Shown: positions 15,857 to 25,958, counted from the stretch's first letter. The stretch: DNA of 51,284 nucleotides from Mesobacillus subterraneus (GCF_000934845.1 NZ_JXIQ01000086.1:1-51284); one strand, 5' to 3'. Notes: a model not told the origin generated them from the sequence alone. Numbers and translations are program-made.

Positions 15857-15873
15857 TTAGTATCTAGTCTTAA
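15857..15873 (+). promoter_or_regulatory. FapR-like operator overlapping the accB transcription start
   Basis: TTAGTATCTAGTCTTAA is a near-match to the 17-bp FapR operator of Bacillus (TTAGTACCTRGTCTTAA-type inverted repeat). It lies 1 bp downstream of the -10, the typical repressing position. FapR represses fatty-acid and phospholipid synthesis genes and is released by malonyl-CoA, the product of acetyl-CoA carboxylase. accBC is not in the classical B. subtilis FapR regulon as I know it. Confidence 0.72.
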
Positions 15874-15898
15874 TTATTATAAGGACAAGGGGTGCCGA

Positions 15899-16405
15899 AT
15901 GGTGTTAAAAATACAAGAAATCAGAGAGTTAATTAAATTAGTAGACCAATCAAGCATTGACGAGTTTTCATACGAATACGAAGGATCAAAAATTAAAATG
16001 AAGAAGCATGGAGTCGAAAAGTCAATGGTCGAATCTGTGCAGACAGATGTACCGGTCCAAACTCCGTCCCTGCCTGCAATGCCAGGAGGACAGAACTCTG
16101 AGCCAAAAATGGACGCAGCTGCAATGAAAGAATCGAAGCAAGAGGAAGATAAGGATACTGCAAATTTACATAAGATCGTTTCCCCCATGGTCGGGACATT
16201 CTATGCATCTTCCTCACCGGAAGCAGAAGCATATGTGAAAGCGGGAACCAAAGTGAGCAAGGATTCGATTGTTTGTATTGTCGAAGCAATGAAGCTTTTC
16301 AATGAGATCGAAGCAGAAGTGAATGGAGAAATCGTCGAAATTCTTGTTAAAGATGGACAGCTTGTAGAATACGGCCAGCCTTTATTTCTGGTTAAGCCTG
16401 AATAA
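15899..16405 (+). CDS. accB: AccB, biotin carboxyl carrier protein of acetyl-CoA carboxylase
   Basis: AccB carries the biotin that shuttles CO2 from AccC to the carboxyltransferase AccAD, making malonyl-CoA for fatty-acid synthesis. The N-terminal helix-rich domain is followed by an acidic/Pro-rich linker (about residues 40-85) and the biotinyl domain. The biotinylation motif is EAMK132-L, and [16 protein letters not shown] begins the domain. ATG 15899 follows AAGGGGTG; the longer frame upstream would run through the promoter and operator. It is 168 residues long, normal for the family. Confidence 0.95.
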   Translation: MVLKIQEIRELIKLVDQSSIDEFSYEYEGSKIKMKKHGVEKSMVESVQTDVPVQTPSLPAMPGGQNSEPKMDAAAMKESKQEEDKDTANLHKIVSPMVGTFYASSSPEAEAYVKAGTKVSKDSIVCIVEAMKLFNEIEAEVNGEIVEILVKDGQLVEYGQPLFLVKPE

Positions 16406-16417
16406 GGAGCGATATAG

Positions 16418-17773
16418 ATGATTGAAAAAGTACTAATTGCCAACAGGGGAGAAATAGCAGTCCGGGTCATCCGTGCGTGCAGAGAATTGGGCATAGAGTC
16501 CGTCGCTGTCTATTCGGAAGCTGACAAAGAATCTCTCCATGTACAGCTAGCTGATGAGGCATACTGCATCGGACCTAAGGCTTCAAGGGATAGTTATTTA
16601 AATTTCACCAATATAATCAGCGTGGCAAATTTAACAGGATGCGATGCCATTCATCCGGGATACGGCTTCCTTTCTGAAAACGCTGATTTTGCCGAGCTAT
16701 GCAGAGAGTGTAATATCATTTTCATTGGTCCATCTCCTGAAGCGATCCAAAAAATGGGAACAAAGGATGTTGCGCGAGAAACGATGAAGCAGGCGAATGT
16801 GCCAATCGTTCCTGGTTCGCAGGGAATCATTGATAGTTTAGAGGAGGCTCAAAACCTTGCAAATGACATCGGGTATCCGGTCATTATCAAGGCAACTGCT
16901 GGCGGAGGCGGGAAAGGAATCCGTGTTGCCCGGAATGAACAAGAGATGATCAAAGGAATTACGATCACCCAGCAGGAAGCAATGACAGCGTTCGGAAATC
17001 CTGGAGTATATATGGAAAAATATATAGAAGATTTCCGTCATGTGGAAATCCAGGTCCTTGCTGACAGCTACGGCCACACCATCCACCTTGGAGAGCGGGA
17101 TTGCACTATTCAAAGACGCCTGCAAAAACTGCTAGAGGAGACACCTTCTCCGGCGCTTGACGGGGAAACAAGGGCAGAAATGGGCATGGCAGCAGTCAAA
17201 GCTGCAAAAGCAGTTGATTATACTGGTGCAGGCACTGTAGAATTTATATATGACTACCACGAGCGCAAATTTTATTTCATGGAAATGAATACCCGCATCC
17301 AGGTGGAACATCCTGTAACCGAAATGGTGACAGGCGTCGATTTAATCAAGGAACAGATCAAGATTGCTTCCGGCGAAAAGCTAAGTCTTTCGCAGGAAGA
17401 CGTTCAGTTCAACGGCTGGGCGATAGAATGTCGGATAAATGCGGAAAATCCAGCAAAAAATTTCATGCCATCAGCAGGGAAAATCAAAATGTACCTCCCG
17501 CCAGGTGGGTTTGGTGTTAGAATAGATTCAGCGGCATATCCTGGTTATACAATCCCGCCCTACTATGATTCAATGATTGCAAAAGTCATTACTTATGGAA
17601 GTAGCAGAGAAGAAGCAATTGATCGCATGAAGAGGGCGCTCGGTGAATTTTTGATTGAGGGAATCCATACTACCATCCCGTTTCATCTCAAGCTGCTGAA
17701 CCATGAAAAATTCGTGGAAGGTCAATTCAATACGAAATTCCTGGAAATGTATGATGTAATGTCAGAAGAATAA
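16418..17773 (+). CDS. accC: AccC, biotin carboxylase of acetyl-CoA carboxylase
   Basis: AccC carboxylates biotin on AccB using bicarbonate and ATP. At 451 residues it has the standard architecture: N-terminal domain ([15 protein letters not shown]), ATP-grasp domain with the glycine loop [25 protein letters not shown] and catalytic [15 protein letters not shown], and the C-terminal domain (ECRINAENP). It follows accB by 12 nt and precedes yqhY by 15 nt, so all three share the promoter at 15826. Confidence 0.97.
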   Translation: MIEKVLIANRGEIAVRVIRACRELGIESVAVYSEADKESLHVQLADEAYCIGPKASRDSYLNFTNIISVANLTGCDAIHPGYGFLSENADFAELCRECNIIFIGPSPEAIQKMGTKDVARETMKQANVPIVPGSQGIIDSLEEAQNLANDIGYPVIIKATAGGGGKGIRVARNEQEMIKGITITQQEAMTAFGNPGVYMEKYIEDFRHVEIQVLADSYGHTIHLGERDCTIQRRLQKLLEETPSPALDGETRAEMGMAAVKAAKAVDYTGAGTVEFIYDYHERKFYFMEMNTRIQVEHPVTEMVTGVDLIKEQIKIASGEKLSLSQEDVQFNGWAIECRINAENPAKNFMPSAGKIKMYLPPGGFGVRIDSAAYPGYTIPPYYDSMIAKVITYGSSREEAIDRMKRALGEFLIEGIHTTIPFHLKLLNHEKFVEGQFNTKFLEMYDVMSEE

Positions 17774-17788
17774 TAGGAGGGTCTAGCT

Positions 17789-18199
17789 ATGAATGAACAG
17801 CAACACACATTGGAAATGAGCCATGACGAAAACGGATTAGGAAAAGTAGAAATTGCACCTGAAGTAATTGAAGTGATCGCAAGCATTGCTGCATCCGAAG
17901 TAGAGGGTGTTATGCAAATGCGCGGCAGCTTTGCTGCTGGGGTAGTCGAAAGACTCGGAAAAAAAAACCACGGCAAAGGTGTAAAAGTGGAGTTAGTCGA
18001 AGATGGAATCAAGGTTGATGTTTATTGCGTTATGAAGTTTGGTGTATCCATTCCTGTCGTTGCACAGAGGATTCAGGATAACATCCGTCAGGCATTATTA
18101 AACATGACCGCGCTTGATGCAACAGAAGTCAATATCCATATAGTCGGCATTCAATTCGAAAATCAAAAACCAGAAACAGAAGTCGACCAGGAAGTGTAA
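17789..18199 (+). CDS. yqhY: YqhY, Asp23/Gls24-family protein (DUF322)
   Basis: The 136-residue protein has the Asp23 core: GKVEIAPEVIEVIASIAASEVEGVMQM, KGVKVELVEDGIKVDVYC and the terminal VNIHIVGIQFE. It is soluble and behind TAGGAGG. In B. subtilis yqhY is cotranscribed with accBC, and its loss is suppressed by mutations in acetyl-CoA carboxylase, so it is thought to restrain that enzyme. The conserved operon here agrees with that link. A strong terminator follows. Confidence 0.9.
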   Translation: MNEQQHTLEMSHDENGLGKVEIAPEVIEVIASIAASEVEGVMQMRGSFAAGVVERLGKKNHGKGVKVELVEDGIKVDVYCVMKFGVSIPVVAQRIQDNIRQALLNMTALDATEVNIHIVGIQFENQKPETEVDQEV

Positions 18200-18204
18200 T
18201 CACC

Positions 18205-18243
18205 AAAACCAAAGGCATAAAGATACATGCCTTTGGTTTTTTT
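18205..18243 (+). terminator. Terminator after yqhY
   Basis: AAAACCAAAGGCAT (18205-18218) pairs perfectly over 14 bp with ATGCCTTTGGTTTT (18227-18240), followed by TTT. Confidence 0.9.
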
Positions 18244-18280
18244 AAGATAAAAAGTATAAAATTCACTTTGAGAATGGTCC

Positions 18281-18323
18281 AGCTCCAGCGCTTGTCGGGG
18301 CTGAACAAGGCGCTTGCGCTTTT
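18281..18323. repeat. Dispersed intergenic repeat, copy 2
   Basis: AGCTCCAGCGCTTGTCGGGG followed by CTGAACAAGGCGCTTGCGCTTTTC. It is nearly the same as copy 1 (26-65), differing mainly at TTCG versus AACA in the middle. AGCGC (18287-18291) can pair with GCGCT (18316-18320), followed by T's. It lies between the yqhY terminator and the nusB promoter, so it is not needed to end yqhY. Confidence 0.75.
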
Positions 18324-18374
18324 CTTACTAATAAGTGAAAAATAATAGGAAACTATGCTTTATCCGATAGGATA

Positions 18375-18383
18375 TGCTATTAT
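18375..18383 (+). promoter_or_regulatory. Possible extended -10 promoter of nusB
   Basis: TGC-TATTAT forms an extended -10 element about 42 bases before the nusB start. The -35 region (ATGCTT) is poor. A small TATCC-GATA-GGATA hairpin overlaps just upstream. Confidence 0.35.
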
Positions 18384-18425
18384 TTTGTTAGCATCAGACA
18401 AGTGAAAAAGGAGCTAATGATTTCC

Positions 18426-18818
18426 ATGAAAAGAAGAACAGCAAGAGAAAAGGCACTGCAAGCCTTATTTCAGATTGATATAAGCAAGGTGGATGCAGCC
18501 GATGCGATTGAACATGTGCTGGAAGAAGAAAGCGGAGATGACTATCTGAACATGCTTGTGAATGGTACATTGAAGCATCAGCCAGAGATTGATGAGGAGA
18601 TCAAGATGTATTTGGAAAAGTGGTCCCTCGACCGCCTGGCAGCTGTTGACCGCAATCTGCTTCGCCTGGCTGTATATGAATTGAAATATTGCAATCAAGA
18701 AGTACCGGTGAATGTTGTTCTTGATGAAGCGATTGAAATTGCTAAATTATATGGAGATGACCAATCAAGTCGGTTCATTAATGGAGTTCTGTCGAAAGTG
18801 AAACAAAGTATCTCTTAA
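18426..18818 (+). CDS. nusB: NusB, transcription antitermination factor
   Basis: NusB binds boxA RNA with NusE (S10) and promotes rRNA transcription antitermination. The 130-residue all-helical protein shows MKRRTAREKALQALFQIDIS and the C-terminal EVPVNVVLDEAIEIAKLYGDDQSSRFINGVL signature. I place the start at ATG 18426 because the family begins MKRR. ATG 18417 and GTG 18402 are in frame, and the ribosome site AAAGGAG at 18407-18413 is a little far from 18426 and close to 18417, so two or three extra residues are possible. Confidence 0.93.
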   Translation: MKRRTAREKALQALFQIDISKVDAADAIEHVLEEESGDDYLNMLVNGTLKHQPEIDEEIKMYLEKWSLDRLAAVDRNLLRLAVYELKYCNQEVPVNVVLDEAIEIAKLYGDDQSSRFINGVLSKVKQSIS

Positions 18819-18872
18819 CACCATTAGAAGCATATTGATTGGCTTTTTCACGATTACATAGGGGGAGAATGT

Positions 18873-19745
18873 ATGGCTGCTACAATCATTGATGGGAAAG
18901 AAATTGCAAAAAAGAAAAGGTTAGAGATTGCGGACCAAGTCCAGGAGCTTAAAAAACAGGGGATCATTCCTGGTCTTGCTGTTATTCTTGTCGGAGAGAA
19001 CCAAGCATCAAGAACTTATGTGAACAGCAAGCAAAAAACAGCCGGAGAACTGGGTATGCACAATGTGCTGATTGAGTTTCCGGTGTCGATTACGGAACAG
19101 GAGCTATTGGCTAAAATCGATGAACTGAATCATGATGAAGCCATTCATGGCATTTTGGTACAGCTTCCACTTCCAACACATATCAGTGAAAAGAAATTGA
19201 TTGAAGCTATTTCTCCTGAAAAAGATGTGGATGGCTTCCATCCCCTTAATATTGGCCGAATGATGACCGGACAGGATGCATTTTTGCCATGTACTCCATA
19301 CGGTGTGATGGTGATGATGGAGGAAATCGGAATCGACCTTTCCGGCAAGCATGTAGTTATTGTGGGCAGAAGCAATATTGTTGGGAAGCCGGCAGGTCAA
19401 TTGTTTTTAAATGAAAATGCAACGGTTACCTATTGTCATTCGAGAACAAAAGATTTGAAGGAACAGACAAAGCAGGCAGATATCATTGTAGCTGCTGTTG
19501 GAAAAGCTGGATTGATTACAGCAGAACATATCAAGCCAGGAGCTGTGGTCATCGACGTAGGCATGAACCGGGACGAGCAAGGCAAACTTTGCGGGGACGT
19601 CGCTTTTGAGGAAGTAAAAGAAAAAGCAGGCTACATTACTCCGGTTCCTGGCGGTGTCGGTCCAATGACGATTGCCATGCTGATGTACAATACCTTGAAG
19701 TCGGCAAAAAATCATAGTAGCAAATTGCCAGATTCAAACCGTTAA
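18873..19745 (+). CDS. folD: FolD, methylenetetrahydrofolate dehydrogenase/cyclohydrolase
   Basis: FolD is bifunctional: it oxidises 5,10-methylene-THF with NADP and hydrolyses the methenyl form to 10-formyl-THF for purine and formyl-Met synthesis. The 290-residue protein carries [14 protein letters not shown] (catalytic Lys), [29 protein letters not shown], the nucleotide-binding [10 protein letters not shown] and the C-terminal [18 protein letters not shown] 18873 is behind GGGGGAGA. It lies between nusB and xseA as in B. subtilis. Confidence 0.96.
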   Translation: MAATIIDGKEIAKKKRLEIADQVQELKKQGIIPGLAVILVGENQASRTYVNSKQKTAGELGMHNVLIEFPVSITEQELLAKIDELNHDEAIHGILVQLPLPTHISEKKLIEAISPEKDVDGFHPLNIGRMMTGQDAFLPCTPYGVMVMMEEIGIDLSGKHVVIVGRSNIVGKPAGQLFLNENATVTYCHSRTKDLKEQTKQADIIVAAVGKAGLITAEHIKPGAVVIDVGMNRDEQGKLCGDVAFEEVKEKAGYITPVPGGVGPMTIAMLMYNTLKSAKNHSSKLPDSNR

Positions 19746-19874
19746 AAAATGATTCTGCCTATATCTGTTCATCCACTTTGGATGGTGAGATACGAATCGG
19801 GATTCTATACTTATTATTGATATGGGCAGCTTTTTCTTATCGATTAGATCAGTCTTGCCAAAGGAGTTTTTCCA

Positions 19875-21230
19875 ATGGAGCAACAGCATTATCTTACCGT
19901 TCATGCGCTTACGAAATACATAAAACGAAAATTCGATGCTGATCCGCATTTGCAAGGTGTTTATCTAAAGGGGGAAATTTCCAACTTCAAAAGACATTCA
20001 AGCGGACACATGTATTTTACCCTCAAGGACGAGAAAGCCCGAATCCTAGCTGTCATGTTTGCTGGGTCAGCGCGAAGCATGAAGTTTATGCCCGAGAATG
20101 GGATGAAGGTACTGGTTAGAGGGGAAATCTCTGTTTATGAAGGCAGCGGCCAGTATCAAATATACATAAAAGACATGAAAACCGATGGAGTTGGCGATTT
20201 ATTTGTTGCCTATGAGCAGCTCAAGAAAAAGCTTGAACAGGAGGGGCTCTTTTCTCCAAACAATAAACAATCTATTCCCAAGTACCCAAAGGCTGTCGGA
20301 ATTGTTACATCCCCAACAGGAGCAGCGATAAGGGATATATTAACCACCATCAAAAGAAGATATCCAATAACAAAGGTACTGATCTTCCCAGCTCTTGTCC
20401 AAGGTGACCAGGGTGGCCCTTCCATCGTAAAGGCAATCGAGAAGGCAAATGAACAAGGCAATCTTGATGTGCTAATCATCGGACGCGGAGGTGGATCGAT
20501 AGAGGAATTGTGGAATTTCAATGAGGAAATGGTCGCAAGAGCGATTTTTGCCTCGCGAATACCGATCATTTCAGCAGTTGGACATGAAACAGATTTCACG
20601 ATTGCTGATTTCGTTGCAGATATGAGAGCACCGACGCCGACAGCTGCGGCTGAATTGGCTGTCCCTCATATCCAGGAATTGCTCGAGAAGATAATGAACA
20701 GAGAAACAAGACTGATGAGGGCTATGCGCGAAAAGGTGTTCTTCCAGCAGGAGCGCTACCAGCGGTTGATCAAATCTTATGCCTTTCGCTATCCGAGGAA
20801 ATTGTATGAACAAAAACTTGAACAAGTGGACAAGTTGACGGAAGCATTGACCCGCGGAGCAAAGAAGCTCTATTCCAACAGAAACGAAGCGCTTATTCAA
20901 TTAAAACGAAGATTGGAGCGCAGTCATCCAGAGGAAGTAAGGAAATTGTCAGCACAGAGATATATCAGAACAACGCGGGCATTAAACAGGGCGATGACAG
21001 CAGTTGTTTCAAAAAAAAGAAAAGAGTTCAACGGGACCCTGTCCACTCTTGAAGCATTGAGCCCCTTGAAAATAATGGACCGCGGATATAGTCTAGCCTA
21101 CACTGAGGATGGAAATTTAATCAAGACAGTGAATCAGGTGAAGCCAGAAAGAAAAATATTCGTCAAGCTTTCTGACGGAAGCCTTCAATGCGTGGTTACC
21201 GATATAAAGGAGAGTGAGATAAGTGGCTGA
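19875..21230 (+). CDS. xseA: XseA, exonuclease VII large subunit
   Basis: The large subunit of the ssDNA-specific exonuclease VII. At 451 residues it has an N-terminal OB-fold ([21 protein letters not shown]...[10 protein letters not shown]), the catalytic domain ([58 protein letters not shown]) and a C-terminal long coiled-coil that binds XseB copies. ATG 19875 follows AAAGGAG. The last 8 nt overlap the xseB start. The 130-nt gap before it holds no clear promoter. Confidence 0.96.
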   Translation: MEQQHYLTVHALTKYIKRKFDADPHLQGVYLKGEISNFKRHSSGHMYFTLKDEKARILAVMFAGSARSMKFMPENGMKVLVRGEISVYEGSGQYQIYIKDMKTDGVGDLFVAYEQLKKKLEQEGLFSPNNKQSIPKYPKAVGIVTSPTGAAIRDILTTIKRRYPITKVLIFPALVQGDQGGPSIVKAIEKANEQGNLDVLIIGRGGGSIEELWNFNEEMVARAIFASRIPIISAVGHETDFTIADFVADMRAPTPTAAAELAVPHIQELLEKIMNRETRLMRAMREKVFFQQERYQRLIKSYAFRYPRKLYEQKLEQVDKLTEALTRGAKKLYSNRNEALIQLKRRLERSHPEEVRKLSAQRYIRTTRALNRAMTAVVSKKRKEFNGTLSTLEALSPLKIMDRGYSLAYTEDGNLIKTVNQVKPERKIFVKLSDGSLQCVVTDIKESEISG

Positions 21231-21456
21231 AGAAAAAACCCTAAGCTTTGAACAGGCAATGGACCAACTGGAAAATATTGTTGAAAAATTAGAAGAGGGT
21301 GATGTGCCATTGGAGGAAGCCATTTCGTTTTATAAAGAAGGAATGGAATTATCCAAGCTTTGCCATGATAAGCTAAAGAATGTGGAAGAACAACTGGCTC
21401 AAATTATGAATGAAGATGGACGGACGGAAAGCTTCTTCATGAATGAGGAGGAATAG
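21223..21456 (+). CDS. xseB: XseB, exonuclease VII small subunit
   Basis: The 77-residue helical protein ([35 protein letters not shown]) starts at GTG overlapping the end of xseA and behind AAGGAG. Several copies wrap each XseA coiled-coil in exonuclease VII. The overlap implies translational coupling that sets subunit ratio. ispA starts 2 nt after its stop. Confidence 0.95.
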   Translation: MAEEKTLSFEQAMDQLENIVEKLEEGDVPLEEAISFYKEGMELSKLCHDKLKNVEEQLAQIMNEDGRTESFFMNEEE

Positions 21457-21458
21457 TA

Positions 21459-22352
21459 TTGCATCCTGTTTCATTAGAATCTTTTACAAAGAAATATAAG
21501 ACACTTCTTGAGGAGCGGCTCAGGGATGCAGTTGGTTCCCTGGAGACTCCGGAAAATCTTGCAAAAGCCATGCTCTATTCGCTGGAAGCAGGCGGGAAGA
21601 GAATCCGTCCGCTCCTGGTCTTTGCGGTGATTGACGCTTTTGGAAAAGACCCGATTCATGGACTTGATGCTGCTGCGGCAATTGAAATGGTCCATACTTA
21701 TTCTTTGATTCATGATGATCTGCCAAGCATGGATGATGACGATTTAAGAAGGGGAAAGCCGACGAATCACAAGGTTTTCGGAGAAGCAACAGCCATTCTC
21801 GCAGGAGATGCCTTATTGACCTTGAGCTTTAGCATGCTTGCGGATATGCCAGAAGAAGCGGCATTAGCAACTGTCAAGTTTTCATTAATAAAAGGACTGT
21901 CAGTAGCAGCTGGTGCTGCAGGGATGGTTGGAGGCCAAATAGCCGATATGGAAGGGGAGCACAAGCAGCTGACTCTCGAACAATTGGAATATATCCATCT
22001 TCATAAAACTGGGAAGTTGCTTGAATATAGTATCATCGCTGGAGCAGAGATTGCTGGAGCAAATGAGGTGCAAAAGAAAATGCTGGCCAAGTTTGCGTAT
22101 CATCTCGGTCTCGCTTTTCAGATACGTGACGATATCCTGGACCTAGAAGGGACAGAAGAAATGATCGGCAAACCAATCGGAAGCGATGCAATGAACGAAA
22201 AAAGCACTTACCCAGCCCTGCTTGGTCTGGAAGGAGCAAAAAAAGCCTTGCAAGATCACCTCATCCTTGCTAAAGATACTTTGAATTCAATGGGACTTCA
22301 AGTAGATGTCCTTTCACAAATTACCGATTTGATTGGGTTGAGGAACTATTAA
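21459..22352 (+). CDS. ispA: IspA, geranylgeranyl/farnesyl diphosphate synthase-type prenyltransferase
   Basis: IspA condenses dimethylallyl and isopentenyl diphosphates to farnesyl diphosphate for quinone and undecaprenyl synthesis. Both aspartate-rich motifs are present, DDLPSMDDDDLRRGKP (first) and FQIRDDILD (second), along with GGKRIRPLL. At 297 residues the length is normal. The start is TTG 21459, 7 nt after GAGGAGG. It is coupled to xseAB, and dxs, of the same isoprenoid pathway, follows. Confidence 0.95.
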   Translation: MHPVSLESFTKKYKTLLEERLRDAVGSLETPENLAKAMLYSLEAGGKRIRPLLVFAVIDAFGKDPIHGLDAAAAIEMVHTYSLIHDDLPSMDDDDLRRGKPTNHKVFGEATAILAGDALLTLSFSMLADMPEEAALATVKFSLIKGLSVAAGAAGMVGGQIADMEGEHKQLTLEQLEYIHLHKTGKLLEYSIIAGAEIAGANEVQKKMLAKFAYHLGLAFQIRDDILDLEGTEEMIGKPIGSDAMNEKSTYPALLGLEGAKKALQDHLILAKDTLNSMGLQVDVLSQITDLIGLRNY

Positions 22353-22366
22353 CAATCTGTGCGTCG

Positions 22367-22396
22367 TTGAAGACCTTTTTATCCATGTGCTATAAT
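22367..22396 (+). promoter_or_regulatory. Sigma-A-like promoter overlapping the ispA terminator
   Basis: TTGAAG (22367-22372), 18-bp spacer, TATAAT (22391-22396). The expected start near 22403 is inside the hairpin at 22400-22423, so any transcript would begin within a terminator stem. It may be real but blocked, or coincidental. Confidence 0.35.
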
Positions 22397-22399
22397 AAG

Positions 22400-22430
22400 C
22401 TGTTGGCACCTTGGTGTTGGCAGTTTTTTT
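22400..22430 (+). terminator. Terminator with tandem G.U pairs after ispA
   Basis: CTGTTGGCACC (22400-22410) folds back on GGTGTTGGCAG (22413-22423), and TTTTTTT follows. The inner CACC/GGTG and outer CTG/CAG are Watson-Crick, while the four TTGG/TTGG positions are all G.U wobbles. It ends the xseA-xseB-ispA unit. The following 200 bases to dxs hold no further gene; a TTGAAA at 22482 has no convincing -10. Confidence 0.65.
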
Positions 22431-22644
22431 ACATTTGCAATGGATCGTGTGACAAATAACCGCTGTCATCCAAGGAAAAGCTTGAAATCCGGTCTTTCTA
22501 TACTATATGGTATTACTAACACCTATTTTATTATAGCCATGTGTAACTAATTTTTCTAAAACAGCATCCCTAAACAGAAGGATCGAAAACAGCCAAAAAT
22601 AAAATGGCAGGATGATAAGTCAGAAATGAAAGTGAGTGGTCCGA

Positions 22645-24537
22645 ATGGATCTTTTATCGATAAAAGACCCTTCCTTCTTGAAGAATCTTTCGAATAAGGA
22701 ATTGGAAGAGTTAGGGAGGGAGGTTCGGCAGTTTTTAATTGAAAAATTATCGGTCACAGGCGGACATATAGGACCGAATCTCGGAGTTGTAGAATTAACG
22801 ATTGCTCTTCATAAATGCTTTGACAGCCCGAAGGATAAATTTCTCTGGGATGTTGGACACCAGTCCTATGTTCATAAAATCTTGACAGGAAGAGCATGCC
22901 AATTCGATACTTTGCGGCAATATAAAGGCCTGTGCGGTTTCCCAAAAATGGCAGAAAGTGAGCATGATGTCTGGGAAACCGGCCATAGCTCGACCTCTTT
23001 ATCGGCTGCCATGGGAATGGCAATTGCCCGAGATTTAAAGGGAGAATCTTCCTGTATCATACCGATTATCGGCGATGGTGCACTTACAGGGGGGATGGCT
23101 TTAGAGGCGTTGAACCATATCGGACATGAGAAAAAGAAGTTGATCGTGATTCTGAATGATAATGAAATGTCGATTGCACCAAATGTCGGAGCTATGCATA
23201 ATATGCTTGGACGCCTTCGCACGGCGGGCAAATACCACTGGGTAAAGGATGAACTAGAATACCTATTGAAAAAAATCCCTGCGATTGGCGGGCAGTTGGC
23301 AGCCACAGCTGAACGGATCAAAGATAGTTTAAAGTATCTTTTCGTTTCAGGAATTTTTTTCGAAGAGCTAGGTTTCACCTATCTTGGACCGGTCGATGGC
23401 CATGATTATGATGCGCTGTTCGAAAACCTTGCTTATGCGAAAAAGCAGGAAGGCCCTGTGCTGCTGCATGTCATCACCAAAAAGGGAAAGGGATACAACC
23501 CTGCTGAAAGTGATAAAATCGGAACCTGGCATGGAACCGGTCCTTATAAAATGGAAACAGGTGATTTTGTTAAACCAGATTTGTCGCCGCCTGCTTGGAG
23601 CAAGCTTGTTAGCGAAACGGTAAGGAAAATGGCCAGGGAAGACGAACGGATCGTCGCGGTAACACCAGCAATGCCTGTTGGATCAAAATTGGAGGGATTC
23701 GCTAGTGAATTCCCAGATCGGATGATTGATGTTGGCATTGCAGAGCAGCATGCAGCTACTTTTGCTGCGGGTTTGGCGACACAAAAAATGAAGCCATTTC
23801 TCGCGATCTATTCCACCTTCCTCCAGCGTGCTTACGATCAGGTGGTCCATGATATTTGCCGTCAAAATCTAAATGTGTTTATTGGCATTGATCGGGCAGG
23901 CCTTGTAGGAGCGGATGGAGAAACGCATCAAGGTGTATTCGATATTGCTTTTTTAAGACATTTGCCAAATATGGTTTTGATGATGCCGAAGGATGAAAAT
24001 GAAGGACAACATATGGTAAACACTGCCATTCATTATGATGATGGACCAATTGCAATGCGATATCCTAGAGGCAATGGTCTCGGCGTCCCTTTGGATGACG
24101 AACTGAAGCTGATACCGATTGGCAGCTGGGAAGTGCTTCGAAAAGGAGAAGATGGAGCGATCCTCACGTTCGGTACCACGATTGCAATGGCAATGGAAGC
24201 GGCAAATATTCTTCAAAAACAAGGCATATCCATCAAGGTTGTCAATGCCCGTTTTATCAAGCCGCTTGATGAAAAAATGCTCACAGAGATTCTCAACAAA
24301 AATATGCCAATCTTGACGATCGAAGAAGCTGTTCTTCAGGGCGGATTCGGGAGCTTCGTGCTTGAAACAGTGCATGACCTTGGCTTTGGGCACGTTGAGA
24401 TCGACAGAATGGGCATTCCGGACAAGTTTATAGAACATGGCAGCGTGGACAAACTGCTTCAGGAAATTGGCATGACAACAGAAGATGTAGTTTTAAGGAT
24501 GCAAAAGCTTGCAAGAAAGAAACAAAAAAGGGCGTAA
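22645..24537 (+). CDS. dxs: Dxs, 1-deoxy-D-xylulose-5-phosphate synthase
   Basis: Dxs condenses pyruvate with glyceraldehyde 3-phosphate, using thiamine diphosphate, in the first step of the MEP isoprenoid pathway. The 630-residue protein starts [17 protein letters not shown]. It shows [18 protein letters not shown], the TPP motif [16 protein letters not shown]...NDNEMSI, the transketolase-like [12 protein letters not shown]...[13 protein letters not shown] domain, and the C-terminal [13 protein letters not shown] 22645 fits the family start; an in-frame GTG at 22636 adds three residues. It is followed after 3 nt by the TlyA-type gene. Confidence 0.97.
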   Translation: MDLLSIKDPSFLKNLSNKELEELGREVRQFLIEKLSVTGGHIGPNLGVVELTIALHKCFDSPKDKFLWDVGHQSYVHKILTGRACQFDTLRQYKGLCGFPKMAESEHDVWETGHSSTSLSAAMGMAIARDLKGESSCIIPIIGDGALTGGMALEALNHIGHEKKKLIVILNDNEMSIAPNVGAMHNMLGRLRTAGKYHWVKDELEYLLKKIPAIGGQLAATAERIKDSLKYLFVSGIFFEELGFTYLGPVDGHDYDALFENLAYAKKQEGPVLLHVITKKGKGYNPAESDKIGTWHGTGPYKMETGDFVKPDLSPPAWSKLVSETVRKMAREDERIVAVTPAMPVGSKLEGFASEFPDRMIDVGIAEQHAATFAAGLATQKMKPFLAIYSTFLQRAYDQVVHDICRQNLNVFIGIDRAGLVGADGETHQGVFDIAFLRHLPNMVLMMPKDENEGQHMVNTAIHYDDGPIAMRYPRGNGLGVPLDDELKLIPIGSWEVLRKGEDGAILTFGTTIAMAMEAANILQKQGISIKVVNARFIKPLDEKMLTEILNKNMPILTIEEAVLQGGFGSFVLETVHDLGFGHVEIDRMGIPDKFIEHGSVDKLLQEIGMTTEDVVLRMQKLARKKQKRA

Positions 24538-24540
24538 GCA

Positions 24541-25389
24541 ATGAAAATGAAAAAAGAACGTTTAGACGTACTGCTAGTAGAACGCGGCCTTGCCGAAACA
24601 AGAGAAAAAGCGAAAAGGACCGTGATGGCAGGACTTGTGTACTCAAACGAATCCAGACTTGACAAGCCAGGTGAAAAGATTAGCGTCGACCTGCCGTTGA
24701 CGGTAAAAGGAAACCCTCTCCCATATGTAAGCCGCGGCGGATTAAAATTGGAAAAGGCTTTGGCAATTTTTGAACTTGATGTCAAAGGGAAAACGCTGCT
24801 CGATATTGGAGCTTCCACTGGAGGATTCACTGATTGCGCCCTGCAAAATGGTGCTAAAATGTCTTATGCCCTTGATGTTGGCTACAATCAGCTCGCCTGG
24901 AAGCTTCGCCAGGACGAAAGGGTTGTCGTGATGGAGCGGACAAATTTCCGTTATGTGAAACGAGAAGACTTTGCAAAAGGGATGCCTGATTTTGCGAGTA
25001 TTGATGTTTCGTTTATTTCCCTTCGTCTCATCTTGCCGGTCCTTAAAACACTGATCGTAACTGGAAGTGATATCGTGGCGCTCGTAAAACCGCAGTTCGA
25101 GGCAGGAAGAGATCAGGTAGGCAAAAAAGGAATCATCCGTGACAGGAAGATTCACGAACAGGTTTTAAACAGAATCCTCTCTTTTTCCATGGAAGAAGGC
25201 TATGACGTCCTCAACTTAAGCTTCTCGCCAATTACCGGTGGCGACGGCAATATTGAATTCCTGCTCCATCTCCAGTGGAACAATCGTGAAGAAAAACCAG
25301 GGAAATTGATGGCAAAGCTCCTGCCTGAAGAAGTCGTGACGAATGCACATGATCAATTAAAATCAAAACAAACTAGTAGCGAAGAATAG
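24541..25389 (+). CDS. yqxC: TlyA-family rRNA 2'-O-methyltransferase (YqxC)
   Basis: The 282-residue protein has an S4 RNA-binding domain (residues 5-62: KERLDVLLVERGLAETREKAKRTVMAG) and an FtsJ-type SAM methyltransferase domain with motif I DIGASTGGFTDCAL and the VSFISLRLILP and ALVKPQFEAGR segments. TlyA proteins methylate ribose in 16S and/or 23S rRNA, and some of their homologues were called hemolysins. The target here is not determinable. It is cotranscribed with dxs and stops inside a terminator stem. Confidence 0.9.
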   Translation: MKMKKERLDVLLVERGLAETREKAKRTVMAGLVYSNESRLDKPGEKISVDLPLTVKGNPLPYVSRGGLKLEKALAIFELDVKGKTLLDIGASTGGFTDCALQNGAKMSYALDVGYNQLAWKLRQDERVVVMERTNFRYVKREDFAKGMPDFASIDVSFISLRLILPVLKTLIVTGSDIVALVKPQFEAGRDQVGKKGIIRDRKIHEQVLNRILSFSMEEGYDVLNLSFSPITGGDGNIEFLLHLQWNNREEKPGKLMAKLLPEEVVTNAHDQLKSKQTSSEE

Positions 25390-25413
25390 ACTGAAACGTC
25401 TGTTCTTTTTTTC
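25383..25413 (+). terminator. Terminator overlapping the yqxC stop codon
   Basis: AGAATAGAC (25383-25391) pairs with GTCTGTTCT (25398-25406), with one G.T pair, around a six-base loop, then TTTTTTT. The TAG stop (25387-25389) lies within the stem. Confidence 0.78.
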
Positions 25414-25491
25414 TGAAAGATTGTACATTTTATTAAAATCGGCTAACATAAGGGTATAGGAATGTTCGGATTTTTCCCAGAGGTGATAGGA

Positions 25492-25941
25492 ATGAATAAA
25501 GGACAACGACTAATTAAAATCCGTGAACTGATTGCGAGCAGAGATATCGAGACTCAGGATGAACTCGTCGACCGTTTAAAGTCAGCGGGTTATAATGTAA
25601 CACAGGCCACAGTTTCCCGTGATATTAAAGAGCTGCATCTAGTAAAGGTGCCGTTGAGTGACGGACGATATAAATATAGCCTCCCCGCTGACCAGCGATT
25701 CAACCCATTGCAAAAATTAAAGAGAGCGCTAAAGGATGCTTTTACGCGTATCGATCAAGCTGGACATCTGTTAGTCATGAAAACCTTGCCAGGCAACGCA
25801 AATGCAATTGGCGCGCTGATAGACAATTTGGATTGGGATGATATATTAGGGACGATTTGTGGGGACGATACGATCTTGATTATTTGCCGGACTCCGGAGG
25901 ATACAGAGCGAGTCACAAATCGTTTTCTAGAGATGCTGTAA
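25492..25941 (+). CDS. ahrC: AhrC/ArgR, arginine repressor
   Basis: This arginine-binding hexameric regulator represses arginine synthesis and uptake genes and activates catabolism. The N-terminal winged helix ([46 protein letters not shown]) ends in the recognition TVSRD, and the C-terminal arginine-binding domain has [32 protein letters not shown] 25492 gives 149 residues, same as B. subtilis AhrC; the longer reading adds ten residues that run through GAGGTGATAGG, its ribosome site. ARG-box-like sites occur before artP in this window. Confidence 0.95.
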   Translation: MNKGQRLIKIRELIASRDIETQDELVDRLKSAGYNVTQATVSRDIKELHLVKVPLSDGRYKYSLPADQRFNPLQKLKRALKDAFTRIDQAGHLLVMKTLPGNANAIGALIDNLDWDDILGTICGDDTILIICRTPEDTERVTNRFLEML

Positions 25942-25958
25942 ATAGAGGTGACGTTTGC

